Origin: Pseudobdellovibrionaceae bacterium
GTDB lineage: Bacteria; Bdellovibrionota; Bdellovibrionia; Bdellovibrionales; UBA1609
Length of the DNA: 64,000 nt
Reading direction: 5' to 3'
Assembly (NCBI GenBank): GCA_018663505.1
Contig: JABJQG010000010.1
Span: 1 to 64,000, forward strand
The notes beneath the pieces are model-generated. The model had not been told where the DNA came from and searched no databases. It was given only the letters and a program-made list of their open reading frames with translations. Both the position numbers and the translations under genes were made by a program. Each line of letters begins with the position of its first letter. The first letter of the stretch is position 1. Of the stretch, positions 8,436 to 17,616 are shown in pieces.

Positions 8436-10696
8436 TATTCATTTCCCCCGCTGGCTTTTTTTATCATGCGTGGCTTGGGTCGTGCAGGAACAGGTTTCTT
8501 TGCAGCTGTGCGAATAGGAGTAGCTGTTGTTTCCTTAGATTTATCAAGGTTATTAGGCTGAGTACTTTTTGGTTGAGCAGAGAACAAATTTCTTGGAATA
8601 CTAACTCCACGCTGCTCAAACTTTTCTATAAATGTGGGTATAAGCCCCATGGGTTGAAATTGGCCTATTATTTTTCTGTTTTTATCGAAGCCTTCTTCTT
8701 TAAATCTAAATATTTCTTGTAAAGTAATGGTATCGCCTTGCATGCCCACTACTTCAGTGATGCTTTTCACTTTTCGAGAACCATCGCTAAGTCTACCAAT
8801 TTGAATAAATAAATTCACAGCTCCTGCAATTTGATCGCGTATAGCTTGTACTGGAAGGTCCATACCAGCCATTAAGCAAAGAGTTTCTAATCTAGAAACG
8901 GCTTCTCTAGGGGTATTTGCATGCACCGTTGTCATAGAACCATCATGACCTGTGTTCATTGCCGATAACATGTCTAGTGCTGCGCCATCTCGGCACTCTC
9001 CAACAATAATTCTATCTGGACGCATTCTTAGAGTATTACGGATAAGATCTCGGATAGAAACCTCGCCTGTGCCCTCCATATTTGCCGGTCTTGTTTCTAA
9101 ACGGACAACATGTTCTTGATTTAGTTGCAGTTCGGCGGCATCTTCCACAGTAATTATTCTTTCGGTCTGAGGAATAAACTGTGACATGACGTTTAATAGA
9201 GTGGTTTTACCAGAACCAGTACCCCCAGATATAACAATATTTAGTCCCTGTTCTACACAAATTTTCAAGAAATCAACCATGGGCTGAGTCATTGTTCCCC
9301 AGTTGAGGTAATGTTGTGGAGTAATCAGTTCTTTAGCAAACTTTCTAATAGTTAATGTAGGACCATCAATAGCGAGTGGTTCTATAACAGCATTCACACG
9401 AGAACCATCAGCCAATCTGGCATCCACATAAGGATTTTTTTCATCAATTCTACGACCAAGCGGTGTGACAATGCGTTCGATAACATTTCTTAATTGTAGG
9501 TTAGATGTGAATGTAGTTTTATCTAGGGTGAGTCGACCAGATCTTTCAACAAAAATTCTATCATGGCCATTAACCATAATTTCAGACACATCATCTTCTG
9601 ATAATAGCTCTTCTAAGGGGCCTAAACCTAAAGATTCATCTAAAATTTGTTTGATAATAACAGATCTTTCATCCCTTGGTATGCTGTTTGCGAGTTTATC
9701 TACCAGTTTAGAGATCACCTGTTGTGTTTTAAGTCTCAGTTGTTTTTCTTTTTCTGGATCGCCTTTGGTATTTGTTAAATCCTTTTTTAAATCCATTTCC
9801 TTAATAAGCTCAGTATGAATTTGTATTTTAATTCGAGTCATAGGGTTAGATGATTTAGAAGTGGGAGATTCTTCATTTCCAGGGATTTGGACATTTGCAG
9901 TTTTAGACTTCAGCTGTGCTTTAGGTCGTGATTGCGACTTTAAGCTTTGCAAAATTCCACCGGTCAATTTTCTCACAACTTGATGAATACTAGAGCTTAT
10001 AGGTGCACTGGGATTCAATAAGACAAAAGGCGTAGATCTTTGCAGGGCAGCTTGAGTTAATTGGTCATCTAAGGGAACCGCACCAATTACCGGACGTTTT
10101 AAGGCTTGAGCAATAGCCGGTGGAGCCAAGCCAGGCTGTGTGGATTTATTTATAACTAACTGAAACATATCCATAGGAAAAGTAGCTGTGTAAAGCTCGT
10201 TAAGAACTCGACGAGTTTGATTAATAACAAGGACTTCGGGTGTGGTGACAACGATGCATGCACTAGCTTGTTCCAAAAGACTTGCTTGGAGTTCCTCTAA
10301 ATTATTACCTAAATCTACAAGGATATATTGGTATATGTGGCTCAATTGTTCCAAACTTTTAATAAAATCTTGAGGAGAGCCTGATAAATTTTGGTCAGGG
10401 CTATGTACTGCGCCTAAAAAATGCAAACCAGCAGGATGCGATCCTGTTATTGAAGATACATTTCTTTGACTGATGGGAGACTGAAGCTGGCATATCTCGG
10501 CTACAGTTTTTACTGGTTTTATTCCGGTAATAATATTTTGATCACCAGCTGTCTTAGAATCTAGGTCGATGAGCAAAGTACTAGCTTTCATTTCTTTTAA
10601 AAAAGCAAAAGCGAGGTTTGCTGTAAATACACTTTTACCCACGCCGCCTTTTCCGCCGATAACTCCAATAATGTGACAACCAGGATGCAGTGCCAA
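8435..10696 (-). CDS. cpaF: TadZ-TadA (CpaE-CpaF) fusion: ParA-like plus secretion ATPase
   Basis: Of 753 residues, 1 to about 250 form a MinD/ParA-like domain with deviant Walker [10 protein letters not shown] (near 14-21) and LLIDLD. A charged linker follows (about 255-320). The rest is a CpaF/TadA ATPase with GLGPLEELL, the Walker [10 protein letters not shown] near 490, Asp box [11 protein letters not shown], Walker [11 protein letters not shown] and the His box [11 protein letters not shown]. The C-terminus is a Pro/Lys-rich tail. In canonical Tad loci TadZ (polar localisation) and TadA (assembly motor) are separate genes; here one polypeptide would place the motor directly. Start ATG is 11 bp after the secretin gene. 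Confidence 0.92.
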   Translation of the reverse strand: MALHPGCHIIGVIGGKGGVGKSVFTANLAFAFLKEMKASTLLIDLDSKTAGDQNIITGIKPVKTVAEICQLQSPISQRNVSSITGSHPAGLHFLGAVHSPDQNLSGSPQDFIKSLEQLSHIYQYILVDLGNNLEELQASLLEQASACIVVTTPEVLVINQTRRVLNELYTATFPMDMFQLVINKSTQPGLAPPAIAQALKRPVIGAVPLDDQLTQAALQRSTPFVLLNPSAPISSSIHQVVRKLTGGILQSLKSQSRPKAQLKSKTANVQIPGNEESPTSKSSNPMTRIKIQIHTELIKEMDLKKDLTNTKGDPEKEKQLRLKTQQVISKLVDKLANSIPRDERSVIIKQILDESLGLGPLEELLSEDDVSEIMVNGHDRIFVERSGRLTLDKTTFTSNLQLRNVIERIVTPLGRRIDEKNPYVDARLADGSRVNAVIEPLAIDGPTLTIRKFAKELITPQHYLNWGTMTQPMVDFLKICVEQGLNIVISGGTGSGKTTLLNVMSQFIPQTERIITVEDAAELQLNQEHVVRLETRPANMEGTGEVSIRDLIRNTLRMRPDRIIVGECRDGAALDMLSAMNTGHDGSMTTVHANTPREAVSRLETLCLMAGMDLPVQAIRDQIAGAVNLFIQIGRLSDGSRKVKSITEVVGMQGDTITLQEIFRFKEEGFDKNRKIIGQFQPMGLIPTFIEKFEQRGVSIPRNLFSAQPKSTQPNNLDKSKETTATPIRTAAKKPVPARPKPRMIKKASGGNE

Positions 10697-10707
10697 AAAG
10701 ATCTCCC

Positions 10708-12192
10708 TTAATATTTTAGTCTAAACTTTCGTTTAATTTTTCCAGATCCACTGCTGGCAGAGGATTTAATTCTAGGAGTTACGAATACAACAAATTGTGA
10801 TTGGCTTTTTGCATGAGATTTAGATGCATAAAATGAGAGGATAGGGTTGGCGGATGAATTAGCAGGAAGTTTATTGTAGTCTGTACTTGATTCATTAGAC
10901 ACTAACCCACCAACCGCAGCAGACTGACCACTTTTAACCACAATAACAGTTTGGATTTCTCGTTGAGATGTAAGAGGTCCTGCTGATGTAATTCCCACTA
11001 AGGCTTTTACGGAGAAATGGAGTTTTAATTTAATTGAGTCAGATCGTGCACCTAATACCTGTGGGGTAATACTTGCTTTTATTCCAGTTTCTTCAAAACT
11101 TGTTGAAGGTAAGCCTTCTTTTGTGACCACCTGATATGGGTTTCGAGTAATGGAATTAATTAATCCCTTGCTGCCATCCTCAGCAATGATGCTGGTACTT
11201 TGTAAAACCCGTGCATGTCCATGTTCTTTAGCCCAATTTAACTTAGGAATTAAATTAGATATTGTTCCTGTAAGAGAGGCCACCACACCACCGGCATTAT
11301 TACCACCAGAGGAAAAACTAACTCCAGTGCCATCAGATAAACCAGGTGTCCATTGAAAGCGAAAACCTTTAGAGTAATCTTTTTTTAATTCCACATAATG
11401 CACAACCAGTTGAACAGTTTTCTTTGGTCCTTCTGGTGCTGCAGCACGAATGTTTATTAAATTAATTACAATGTCGGACTTTCGTTCAAGTACTTTTTTG
11501 TCAGCTACAGCTTCGTCAACGACAACGTCAGGCACGTATGCTTTGGCAATAATTTCTGCTTGGTCTTTCTGTTTTTGATTATCAACAACACCCTCTAAGA
11601 TAAATTTCCCATTCACAGCTCTTACATGAACTTCTGGATTATTAACGTCTCTTTCAATGAGTTGAGCAATTTTTTTCTGAGCCAATGGGCTCAAAGTAAC
11701 TAAAGAAGAAGCTTGAGCTCCATATTGTTTAACAACACTATGAATTCTTGACATATCTCGAGGCAATAATATTTGACCATCAACAATCACTTTATTATTT
11801 AGCACTTTAAATGATATGCCTTCAATATCTGCAAGCAGGTTACGAATTTCTCTTAAGACTTTAACTAAATTTGTTTTCTTAATATCAAATCTGAGTTCAT
11901 ATAGAATTTTTCCTGAATTTTTATTTTTAAGTACTACCGTACCTACACCAGTCTTTTTTGGATAAACTCTTAAAAGCTGTTTTGATTTGTTGTATTGGAG
12001 TTTGACTAAACCCTTCCAGTTTCCACCCTTGCTGATTTCTTGGGGAGGAATATTCATAATGACATCATTATAAATGCCCACGTATAAAGACAGAAATTTA
12101 GTTGGATGTTTCTTTTTGGCATATGTGTTCATGCTAAAAAGAAACTGGGCAAAAAATACTAATATAAAAAACCTTTTTAGTTTAAAGATCAT
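10708..12192 (-). CDS. cpaC: Tad pilus secretin CpaC/RcpA
   Basis: The 494-residue protein has a signal peptide (FFILVFFAQFLFSMNTYA) and an N-terminal pilus-assembly N domain. A BON-type region follows (NNPEVHVRAVNGKFILEGVV, residues about 185-205). The secretin domain spans about 255-480 with ARVLQSTSIIAEDGSKG, GIKASITPQVLG and the terminal QSQFVVFVTPRI. It forms the outer-membrane channel for the Flp pilus. The gene overlaps cpaB by 11 bp, and the C-terminus is basic (GSGKIKRKFRLKY). Confidence 0.92.
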   Translation of the reverse strand: MIFKLKRFFILVFFAQFLFSMNTYAKKKHPTKFLSLYVGIYNDVIMNIPPQEISKGGNWKGLVKLQYNKSKQLLRVYPKKTGVGTVVLKNKNSGKILYELRFDIKKTNLVKVLREIRNLLADIEGISFKVLNNKVIVDGQILLPRDMSRIHSVVKQYGAQASSLVTLSPLAQKKIAQLIERDVNNPEVHVRAVNGKFILEGVVDNQKQKDQAEIIAKAYVPDVVVDEAVADKKVLERKSDIVINLINIRAAAPEGPKKTVQLVVHYVELKKDYSKGFRFQWTPGLSDGTGVSFSSGGNNAGGVVASLTGTISNLIPKLNWAKEHGHARVLQSTSIIAEDGSKGLINSITRNPYQVVTKEGLPSTSFEETGIKASITPQVLGARSDSIKLKLHFSVKALVGITSAGPLTSQREIQTVIVVKSGQSAAVGGLVSNESSTDYNKLPANSSANPILSFYASKSHAKSQSQFVVFVTPRIKSSASSGSGKIKRKFRLKY

Positions 12193-13066
12193 TGAATGCT
12201 CCTCTTTTATATTTTTTCTTTTGCTTCTTCTTAAGCTGAGGTTTAGGTTTTGGTAAAGAAGTAGGGCGACGCACTTGTTTTCTTAACAAAGATGGTGCTA
12301 CTTTTTTCAATACAGAGTTTTCAGTGGAAATATTTAGTCTTTTTTTAGTATGATCATTTGGGTTTCTTAGAGTTACAAACAATGAACTTGGCGCTGTAGC
12401 AAGAATATAAATAAGCTCTTGTGCTTCTTTGGGGGAGACTTCTATTGTGATGGTGTTAAATGAGGTGTCACCGCGCATAGATTTAATATAATTATCCTTG
12501 CCAATTTTTTCATACAATCTTGGCAGTTCATTTGTAATTACCAGGCCAGTGGCCAGAATGATCACATCCTGTAGCATGGTTTTAACTTCTTTACGTTTAG
12601 CTTGCCCTTTGCCCACATCTAAAGCAGCAATAAGGTCAATACGATCTCCGGGTTTAATAAGTTTTGCAACCCCACGCATATCATCCACAGGAATGGTCAC
12701 AGCTCTTTTAGATGGAGAGACCTGCAGTGACAAGCCTGTAACAGGTCCTGGTGTTAAGATTTTAGATTCAAGAATTTGTTCTTCTTTTTTTATTGGAGCA
12801 AGGGCCACTTTTCCTACTGCAAGCTCTGGGTTATTAATAGCACTGGGCTGAATATACTTTGTGGGCTGCTCCACAATTTGAATCATTGTTTCGTCAATGG
12901 TTTGCATTTCATTAATATCTTGAGTGGCCACAACGACTCTAGATTGAGTGCCAAAATCTTTTGTTACTTTTGCACGTTGTTCTTGAGTGTAACTATAAAT
13001 CATAAAGGCACCAAAAAGTGCAAAACCGATAGATAACCATAATGTTTTAGATTCATTATTATTCAT
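12182..13066 (-). CDS. cpaB: Tad pilus assembly protein CpaB/RcpC
   Basis: The 294-residue protein has an N-terminal membrane helix (TLWLSIGFALFGAFMIYSY) and a SAF domain (VVVATQDINEMQTID, residues about 44-105). The RcpC-type domain contains RAVTIPVDDMRGVAKLIKPG and DRIDLIAALDVG. The C-terminal 40 residues are very rich in Lys, Pro and Arg. CpaB is a periplasmic partner that stabilises the secretin and may bind peptidoglycan. It sits between the secretin and the minor prepilins in the operon. Confidence 0.9.
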   Translation of the reverse strand: MNNNESKTLWLSIGFALFGAFMIYSYTQEQRAKVTKDFGTQSRVVVATQDINEMQTIDETMIQIVEQPTKYIQPSAINNPELAVGKVALAPIKKEEQILESKILTPGPVTGLSLQVSPSKRAVTIPVDDMRGVAKLIKPGDRIDLIAALDVGKGQAKRKEVKTMLQDVIILATGLVITNELPRLYEKIGKDNYIKSMRGDTSFNTITIEVSPKEAQELIYILATAPSSLFVTLRNPNDHTKKRLNISTENSVLKKVAPSLLRKQVRRPTSLPKPKPQLKKKQKKKYKRGAFNDL

Positions 13067-13080
13067 TTTTCCTACCTAAA

Positions 13081-13605
13081 TTATTGTCCGCAAGTAGAGT
13101 TGACGCAGATGCCATATGCCACCATTACCCACCCTGGACTTACTCCTATTGATCGGTTTCTTTGGCCAATAGCATTAACTTTATTCACATGATCTAGGAC
13201 AGTTGTGGCAATTTCTCCACTTTCTTGATGGCTTTCAATAGCTCTTCGATGGAAAGCAGGACCAAAGGCGATATTCCTTGTCTGTGCATAGAATTCATCC
13301 TCGGTAACACCAATTTTCTTGATTGCAAAATAACGGTAGCCAATGGTGCTAAAATGCGTTTTTGCAACCGATGAGCTTCTTGAGGTGCCACCATCAAAAT
13401 AGCTAATATCACTGCGATTCCTTATAACTTCGAAGGCATAATTGCGAGCCGCAATAGAATGTAAAATACCTGTATGAATAAAACCAAAAAGACCCAGCCC
13501 ATAGCTAAACAAAATTATAAACAAAATGAGTAAAGGCAAAACCTCAATTGTGGCCATACCTTTTTTTTCTTTTAACAACTTCACATCAACACCCATTATC
13601 CACAA
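13081..13605 (-). CDS. TadE-like minor prepilin
   Basis: The 174-residue product has a class III-type prepilin leader, KEKKG followed by MATIEVLPLLILFIILF. Gly16 is at -1 and Glu21 at +5, as TadV/CpaA peptidases require. The remainder is a soluble periplasmic domain with two C-terminal cysteines (ICVNSTCGQ). It overlaps the preceding minor-prepilin gene by 20 bp. TadE-family proteins act as minor pilins or initiation-complex parts. Confidence 0.82.
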   Translation of the reverse strand: MWIMGVDVKLLKEKKGMATIEVLPLLILFIILFSYGLGLFGFIHTGILHSIAARNYAFEVIRNRSDISYFDGGTSRSSSVAKTHFSTIGYRYFAIKKIGVTEDEFYAQTRNIAFGPAFHRRAIESHQESGEIATTVLDHVNKVNAIGQRNRSIGVSPGWVMVAYGICVNSTCGQ

Positions 13606-14200
13606 TTAAAGTATTGTCTTTAGTGCCATATTGGCCATAGCTTCCACTTAATGATTGAATAAATTTCCAGCGTTGTCTGATTGTATGAATACATTCTTGT
13701 GATGTTGGCTCTCGAATGATCATTGCGCTAATGCTTGTAGTAAAGCCTTTCTCTTTCCCACCTGATGTTTCATCTGAAGTAGAACCGTAAAAGGGAATTT
13801 TAAAATCTAATATTTTTGAATTAAAACGCACTTTTACCCCAGTGAAATAATGTAGCTTAGCATTTTGTACAGGGAATCCTTGATTGGTTAGATTTCCAGG
13901 AGTGGCTTGGGTAACCTCGAACCAACCATTTTTAAAAAAACTTTTAAGAACAGTATGGTTATACAATTCAGAATATTTTTTTGTGCCAAGATCTTCTTGT
14001 TGAACTTCCGAGTGATGCCCAGAGGAATATGCCCTTGCAGAAGCAAACGTCATATACTGCGTTATTTCTGCAACAACAAGTGTCATTGATAAGGCGAACA
14101 AGATGGTAGTAAAACCCAAGACTAAGGTTAGGGCAAAAAGGTAGTCTAAGGTGAGAACACCCTTTTCATTTGTTATAGTATTGATGCCCCCCGATTTCAT
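13586..14200 (-). CDS. Prepilin-like Tad protein (TadE/TadF type)
   Basis: Its 204 residues begin with EKG followed by VLTLDYLFALTLVLGFTTILFA, a prepilin leader and membrane helix. The usual Glu at +5 is replaced by Asp (D19), with Tyr at +6. The rest is a periplasmic domain with cysteines near the end (ECIHTIRQRW and final C). Position between two other prepilin-like genes supports a minor-pilin role. The Asp substitution is the one oddity. Confidence 0.75.
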   Translation of the reverse strand: MKSGGINTITNEKGVLTLDYLFALTLVLGFTTILFALSMTLVVAEITQYMTFASARAYSSGHHSEVQQEDLGTKKYSELYNHTVLKSFFKNGWFEVTQATPGNLTNQGFPVQNAKLHYFTGVKVRFNSKILDFKIPFYGSTSDETSGGKEKGFTTSISAMIIREPTSQECIHTIRQRWKFIQSLSGSYGQYGTKDNTLIVDNGC

Positions 14201-14202
14201 AA

Positions 14203-14463
14203 CTAGTTTGCCTCTTTTCCTAATACAGTTACATGACGTGAATGATAGTTTGGATGAGATTTCTCACCATCTTTCGTTTGCCAATTGCCATTGGCAATCA
14301 TAGAAGAAATAGCAAGCCAAGGGCCTGAAACTAAACTTTTTACAATTTCATCATCTTTAAACTCTTTTGCAATAAAAGACACAATTCCAAACAAAACTGC
14401 AATAAGTAAAACAGCCTCAATAATAGCTTGTCCGGTTTGTTTTTTTAATTTTTTAAACACCAA
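14203..14463 (-). CDS. Small prepilin-like Tad protein
   Basis: The 86-residue product has leader KKLKKQTG followed by QAIIEAVLLIAVLFGIVSFIA, so Gly11 is -1 and Glu16 is +5 for the prepilin peptidase encoded just upstream. The mature domain is only about 50 residues. A minor or alternative pilin subunit is the best guess. Confidence 0.75.
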   Translation of the reverse strand: MVFKKLKKQTGQAIIEAVLLIAVLFGIVSFIAKEFKDDEIVKSLVSGPWLAISSMIANGNWQTKDGEKSHPNYHSRHVTVLGKEAN

Positions 14464-14472
14464 GACTCCTTA

Positions 14473-14991
14473 TTAATTATTTAAAGTGAGTAGGGTCAAC
14501 CATCCTAAAAATATTGCTACAGTAAAAGGAATGGAATGGAACTTTTTAATCTCATCAGATTTTTTAGTTACAAGTTTGCCAATATTTTTTAAAAGCAATA
14601 TCGCTTCTTTGTCCATAATCACACGAATCACACCAAGTATAGCCCCCCAAAAAAAAGAATAAAGAATCATCCAAAATATGAGGTCCACTTGAGTGGTGAA
14701 AGAAAAAACCATAAGCAGTTTCATGTCTCCAGCTCCTAAGGCTTTTGTGGTAACAAGTGGTAGACAGAGGATAAAGGCTGCAAAAGAAGCAATAAGCCCC
14801 TGCACAAGCCCATCCATACCAGTAAAATAAAACCTAAGAGCAAGTACAATAGGAAGAAATGCCAATAGCAAAATATTGTGTACTTTTTTAGTTTTTAAAT
14901 CATCAAACACAGCTGCTAATAATAATACAGCTGGTACTAGGTGAGTAAGAATAAGAGTTTGATTTAAACCTTCCATTAGGGTTGTTTCCAA
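14473..14991 (-). CDS. cpaA: Prepilin peptidase CpaA/TadV (A24 aspartyl protease)
   Basis: The 172-residue polytopic protein has the two catalytic aspartate contexts of A24 peptidases, VFDDLKTKKV (near residue 30) and LGAGDMKLL (near 90). It lacks the N-methylation domain, as is usual for TadV. It would cleave the leaders of Flp and the TadE/F-like proteins encoded on both sides. It overlaps the 65-residue gene upstream by 16 bp. An internal Met6 is an alternative start. Confidence 0.9.
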   Translation of the reverse strand: METTLMEGLNQTLILTHLVPAVLLLAAVFDDLKTKKVHNILLLAFLPIVLALRFYFTGMDGLVQGLIASFAAFILCLPLVTTKALGAGDMKLLMVFSFTTQVDLIFWMILYSFFWGAILGVIRVIMDKEAILLLKNIGKLVTKKSDEIKKFHSIPFTVAIFLGWLTLLTLNN

Positions 14992-15173
14992 TCAGAGGAA
15001 TGATTTTCATCTGCAGTCTTAAAATTCTGACCTGTACTTAAATTCTTTTGGATTCTGGCAGCTAGGCGTGGTGCCGATTTAGAAAATGTAGCTTGAGGAC
15101 CACTATCACCCATAAATACACCTAATAAAATAAAGGCATATAGTCCTAGTAGAAGTATTAATTCAGTTGTCAC
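14976..15173 (-). CDS. Small single-pass membrane protein in Tad operon
   Basis: The 65-residue product has one N-terminal hydrophobic helix (LILLLGLYAFILLGVFMG) and a polar tail. It overlaps cpaA by 16 bp, which supports real translation. No family is recognised. A Tad accessory role is inferred only from position. Confidence 0.6.
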   Translation of the reverse strand: MTTELILLLGLYAFILLGVFMGDSGPQATFSKSAPRLAARIQKNLSTGQNFKTADENHSSDWKQP

Positions 15174-15266
15174 AAAAGCCCGCCTTTTTTAATATTTTAA
15201 GTCATTTCAACCAAATAAGAAACGGGCAATTAATTCCTAGATTTTTAGAGAGTATAGATTTTACTG

Positions 15267-15449
15267 TTACTCAACAGCCATTATTTTACCTTTAAGCTGG
15301 TCCATCTTTGACCTAATGGCCTCCATAATGTCTGTTTTAAACATCATGACGATACCTACAACTACAACGGCAAGGAGAATATATTCTGTTGCACCCTGAG
15401 CTGACTCATCTTTAAGAATTGATTTTAGATTTTTTTTAAGATTTTTCAT
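15267..15449 (-). CDS. flp: Flp-type major pilin
   Basis: The 60-residue product is typical of Flp pilins: basic leader, then ESAQGATEYILLAVVVVGIVMMF, with the EY pair at +5/+6 if cleavage follows Ala17. Most Flp pilins have Gly at -1, so Ala there is slightly unusual. Gene spacing (93 bp to the next, about 200 bp upstream) and a strong Shine-Dalgarno (AAGGGG) suggest separate, high expression. It is the likely shaft subunit of the pilus. Confidence 0.9.
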   Translation of the reverse strand: MKNLKKNLKSILKDESAQGATEYILLAVVVVGIVMMFKTDIMEAIRSKMDQLKGKIMAVE

Positions 15450-15652
15450 GTTGTCCCCTTTTATCTATACTCATATGTGTCGGTTACGGTGATAATTCAG
15501 TAAAAAAAATTAATTGAAATTATCAATATGAGTCGCCCAAACTTAAGTCTAAGATACTTTGCACAAAAATGCGATAAATAACGAATCTTTAATATGAAAC
15601 GTATCAGTATGAAACACTATTGGGTCAAACTCGAATTCTTATCTAGAAAAAG

Positions 15653-16528
15653 TTAATCCATAGACTTACTAATCTGCATTGCCTGCATACCAAAGAATAA
15701 AACAATAATAAGAATTATTGCAATAATAATCAAATAACGTAAATAATCGCCAAAACCCAAACTCACATCTGCATCTACAACACTCTTTTTTAGAGCTTTT
15801 TTGCTTGCAAGAAAGCGCTTCCCTTTATTTTCTGAATTTGTTGCTTTTACTCTAGTAACAACCTTTGCACGCCCCTTGTTTTTCTTCCTCAGTTCCACCT
15901 CTGTGTTACTTCTAATTTTTGACCTTAAAATTCTTTCATCACCACCACTACGTCCTGTTCCATTAATTTTTGTTACATTATTAACACCATCGCCTTTAGA
16001 ATCAGTTCCTTTTTCTATGGATGATTGGTTTTTAAACTGGCCACCACCATTTCCTGAGGAACCACCACCAATAAATTGTGATCCTCCCTTTGGTGTAGCT
16101 CCACCAGAGGAACCAGAATCCGAATTTCCACCTGAAGAGCCACCAGGTGATGATTTAAACTTTTTTCCCCTTGAGCTTGAAAGCCCACTGGACCCTCCAG
16201 AAGAAGAGCTGTCTTGACTTTTTGGTGCACGGCCCTCGGCCATTGTGAAAGGTTCAAAAGAACTGGCACATACACTTGAATTGGCGCCACCACCACCGCC
16301 AAGACTTGGCATTTCACCAGTTTCTAATATGCAGGAAATATATTCGCCAAAGTAGTTTTCTGCCCATTGTCCAAAAGACTTATTAAATTGCGAAACAATG
16401 CCAAGTATTATGGCCACACCCACTGTCATAAGTAGAATATATTCAATAGCCCCTTGCCCTTTTTGCTGAAGCAAAAGTAAAGAAGGCCTAGGTTTTTTAA
16501 AAATATTAAATATATCTATAAATCTCAT
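15653..16528 (-). CDS. Large prepilin-like protein with Gly/Ser-rich middle and C-terminal membrane helix
   Basis: The 291-residue product opens with a prepilin leader, QQKG followed by QGAIEYILLMTVGVAIILG (Gly24 -1, Glu29 +5, Tyr30 +6). Residues of about 78-175 are low-complexity Gly/Ser/Asn, then a basic region, then a second hydrophobic helix near 262-283 (LRYLIIIAIILIIVLFFGMQA). A Flp-like start on a long two-helix protein is not a standard pilin. It could be an anchored adhesin-like or length-control subunit. It is the most upstream gene of the Tad cluster and is divergent from a TPR gene. Confidence 0.75.
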   Translation of the reverse strand: MRFIDIFNIFKKPRPSLLLLQQKGQGAIEYILLMTVGVAIILGIVSQFNKSFGQWAENYFGEYISCILETGEMPSLGGGGGANSSVCASSFEPFTMAEGRAPKSQDSSSSGGSSGLSSSRGKKFKSSPGGSSGGNSDSGSSGGATPKGGSQFIGGGSSGNGGGQFKNQSSIEKGTDSKGDGVNNVTKINGTGRSGGDERILRSKIRSNTEVELRKKNKGRAKVVTRVKATNSENKGKRFLASKKALKKSVVDADVSLGFGDYLRYLIIIAIILIIVLFFGMQAMQISKSMD

Positions 16529-16566
16529 GGATTAACCCTATGTCTATATTGTATAATCGGATCAAT

Positions 16567-17607
16567 ATGAGAATTATTAAGTATATTATTGTTATTTTAT
16601 TCTTTACCACTATATTCGGGGTAGAACTAGACTCTAAAATTCATAAATTAGAAGCTAAACTAAAGGCTGCACCTAATAGTACTGCCCTGAGGTCACGCTT
16701 AGGAAAGCTTTATTTTAAAAATAAGCAGCTTAAGAAATGCATTGAGATCTTATCCAGTGAAATTGATGAACTTGGTAAATCTCACAAGTTGATCTTAGCT
16801 CAATGTTATTTAATGGAAAAACGTTTTGTGGATCAATCGGCAGTATTACAAAATATTATTGATAGTAGGGGTGATCATTATACTGTTCGATTCCAATTAG
16901 CTAAGTCATACATATTGCAGAAATTGGATGATAAAGCTGCAGAACAATTATTGATAGTTATTAAAGCCAATAAAAAATTTAAACCGGCATATAATTTATT
17001 GATAGATTTATTTTTGAAAGCAAAAAACTACTATGAGGCCCGGCTTTTAATAGAAGAGTCCAGAACTCTTTTTGGTGAGAGTGGAAAAACTTTATCATTA
17101 CTTTGTGAACTATATTCTCGTGAAGGTTTTATAGATAAAACTGTTTTGGCATGTAATAAGGCCATTAAAAGCAAAACACACTCTGTTGATACATTTGTTT
17201 ATTTAGCCATAGCTCATAAAGACAATAAGGACTTACCAAGTGTTAAAAAAATCTTACAAAAAGCTATTAAGCTTCACCCTAAAGAGCATGAAGGTTATGA
17301 AGCTCTTGGTTATTATTATTTCGGGACAAAAAATTATTCAATTGCCAAAAAATATTTTCTAAAGGCAATTAAAATTAATCCAAAAGCAGTAGATTCGCAA
17401 CTTGGATTGGGTCAGGCATCCTTTCAGCTGAAACAATATCAAAAAACCCTAGATGCTTTTAATGTGGCTTGTGGCAGCAATAATGAAGCTTACAAGACCC
17501 TAAGGATATACACCTCTCTTTTAAGAAAAGAAAAAAATTATCAGTGGATGGGAAAATTTGAATCAACATCTAGTCGTTGTAGATATTTATCACGGCAAAA
17601 AAAATAA
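16567..17607 (+). CDS. Secreted TPR-repeat protein, possible TadD-like Tad accessory
   Basis: About 346 residues from Met 16567, which begins a signal peptide (MRIIKYIIVILFFTTIFG). An earlier Met at 16540 adds nine polar residues and is less likely. The rest is tandem tetratricopeptide repeats, clearest at AYNLLIDLFLKAKNYYEARLL and EALGYYYFGTKNYSIAKKYF. Tad loci often carry a TPR lipoprotein (TadD), and this gene is divergent from the Tad cluster, so a pilus role is plausible but inferred. No lipobox is seen. Confidence 0.8.
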   Translation: MRIIKYIIVILFFTTIFGVELDSKIHKLEAKLKAAPNSTALRSRLGKLYFKNKQLKKCIEILSSEIDELGKSHKLILAQCYLMEKRFVDQSAVLQNIIDSRGDHYTVRFQLAKSYILQKLDDKAAEQLLIVIKANKKFKPAYNLLIDLFLKAKNYYEARLLIEESRTLFGESGKTLSLLCELYSREGFIDKTVLACNKAIKSKTHSVDTFVYLAIAHKDNKDLPSVKKILQKAIKLHPKEHEGYEALGYYYFGTKNYSIAKKYFLKAIKINPKAVDSQLGLGQASFQLKQYQKTLDAFNVACGSNNEAYKTLRIYTSLLRKEKNYQWMGKFESTSSRCRYLSRQKK

Positions 17608-17616
17608 ATTGATATT

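Noticed and set aside
15801-16217. Plus-strand frame rich in Pro/Glu/Phe
   Set aside because: Mirror image of the Gly/Ser-rich prepilin-like gene; composition follows directly from that strand.
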